Shown here: positions 27,078 through 27,239 of the stretch, piece by piece
How positions within the stretch are numbered: position 1 is the first letter of the stretch
Layout: each line of letters opens with the position of its first letter
Assembly: GCF_000485595.1 (NCBI RefSeq)
Contig: NW_014577095.1
Location: 338,186 to 365,424 of the forward strand
DNA: 27,239 nucleotides
Source of the DNA: Priapulus caudatus
Taxonomy: Eukaryota; Priapulida; Priapulimorpha; Priapulimorphida; Priapulidae
Direction: 5' to 3'
Notes under the pieces: generated by a model
The model's database searches: none
Told to the model about the DNA's origin: nothing
The model's input: only the letters and a program-made list of their open reading frames with translations
Translations under genes and position numbers: made by a program

Positions 27078-27239
27078 GCTCGTAGGGTCTATGTCCCCCT
27101 GACCTCTGTTTGACCTGGCTCGTTTAGCTATTTCTGACTAACCCTAACACTAACCCTAATCCTAACCCTAACCCTAACCCTAACCCTATATATATTATAT
27201 ATTATATATATATTAATATATTAGTCAGAAATAGCTAAA
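27078..27239. mobile_element. Palindromic element, subfamily B, copy 2, cut by window end
   Basis: The left end GCTCGTAGGGTCTATGTCCC is followed by the GACCTCTGTTTGACC arm, (CCCTAA)n at about 27140-27186, an AT run, and the start of the right arm TTAGTCAGAAATAGCTAAA at 27221-27239. It is the same element as 25864-26060 in reverse orientation. The left flanking 9-mer is GCTAGTGCT, and its partner would lie beyond the window. Confidence 0.88.

Noticed and set aside
24853-27186. Chromosome end or true telomere at the right side of the window
   Set aside because: The arrays are short, degenerate, in both orientations and enclosed by transposon ends with target duplications, so they are internal sites.

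Overview
The window is nuclear DNA from an animal. It holds most of one intron-rich gene on the + strand, a small second gene on the - strand, and a cluster of palindromic transposable elements at the right end. Introns of about 0.4-6.5 kb, AT-rich non-coding DNA, TTAGGG-type telomere-like repeats (the ancestral animal motif, unlike arthropod TTAGG or nematode TTAGGC) and a calcineurin A very close to animal sequences point to a non-arthropod, probably non-vertebrate metazoan. I cannot name the species.

Positions 1041-17956 (+) carry eleven coding exon positions of the calcineurin A catalytic subunit (protein phosphatase 2B, PPP3C family). They run from the metal-binding GDIHG motif through the calcineurin-B-binding helix and calmodulin-binding segment to the autoinhibitory domain and stop codon. 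The first roughly 85 residues lie off the left edge. Splice phases join without a gap. The calmodulin-binding segment exists twice, as adjacent 85-nt exons (15205-15289 and 15452-15536) with identical phases and different protein sequence. Including both or neither shifts the frame, so they look like mutually exclusive alternatives. A possible in-frame 36-nt cassette exon lies upstream at 10445-10480. Intron 6 holds a 700-bp hAT-type element with perfect 8-bp target duplications, and intron 8 holds a long CU tract, minisatellites and a second terminal-inverted-repeat element.

From 17957 there is a 3' UTR of perhaps 1.5 kb, then about 4 kb with no recognised gene. At 24428-23448 (-), converging on calcineurin, is a small DPY30-domain gene resembling DYDC1/DYDC2, with a 49-codon first coding exon and a probable 19-codon last exon. 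Its intron is filled with fold-back DNA.

From 24667 to the right edge lie four copies (one cut by the window) of short palindromic elements. They share the inverted end GCTC(A/G)TAGGGTCTATGTCCCC, make 9-bp target duplications and carry telomere-like TTAGGG arrays inside. There are two subfamilies. Other elements, including a G-rich one at 25208-25616, sit between and around them.

The main points for follow-up are the duplicated calmodulin-binding exons and the telomere-repeat-bearing element family.
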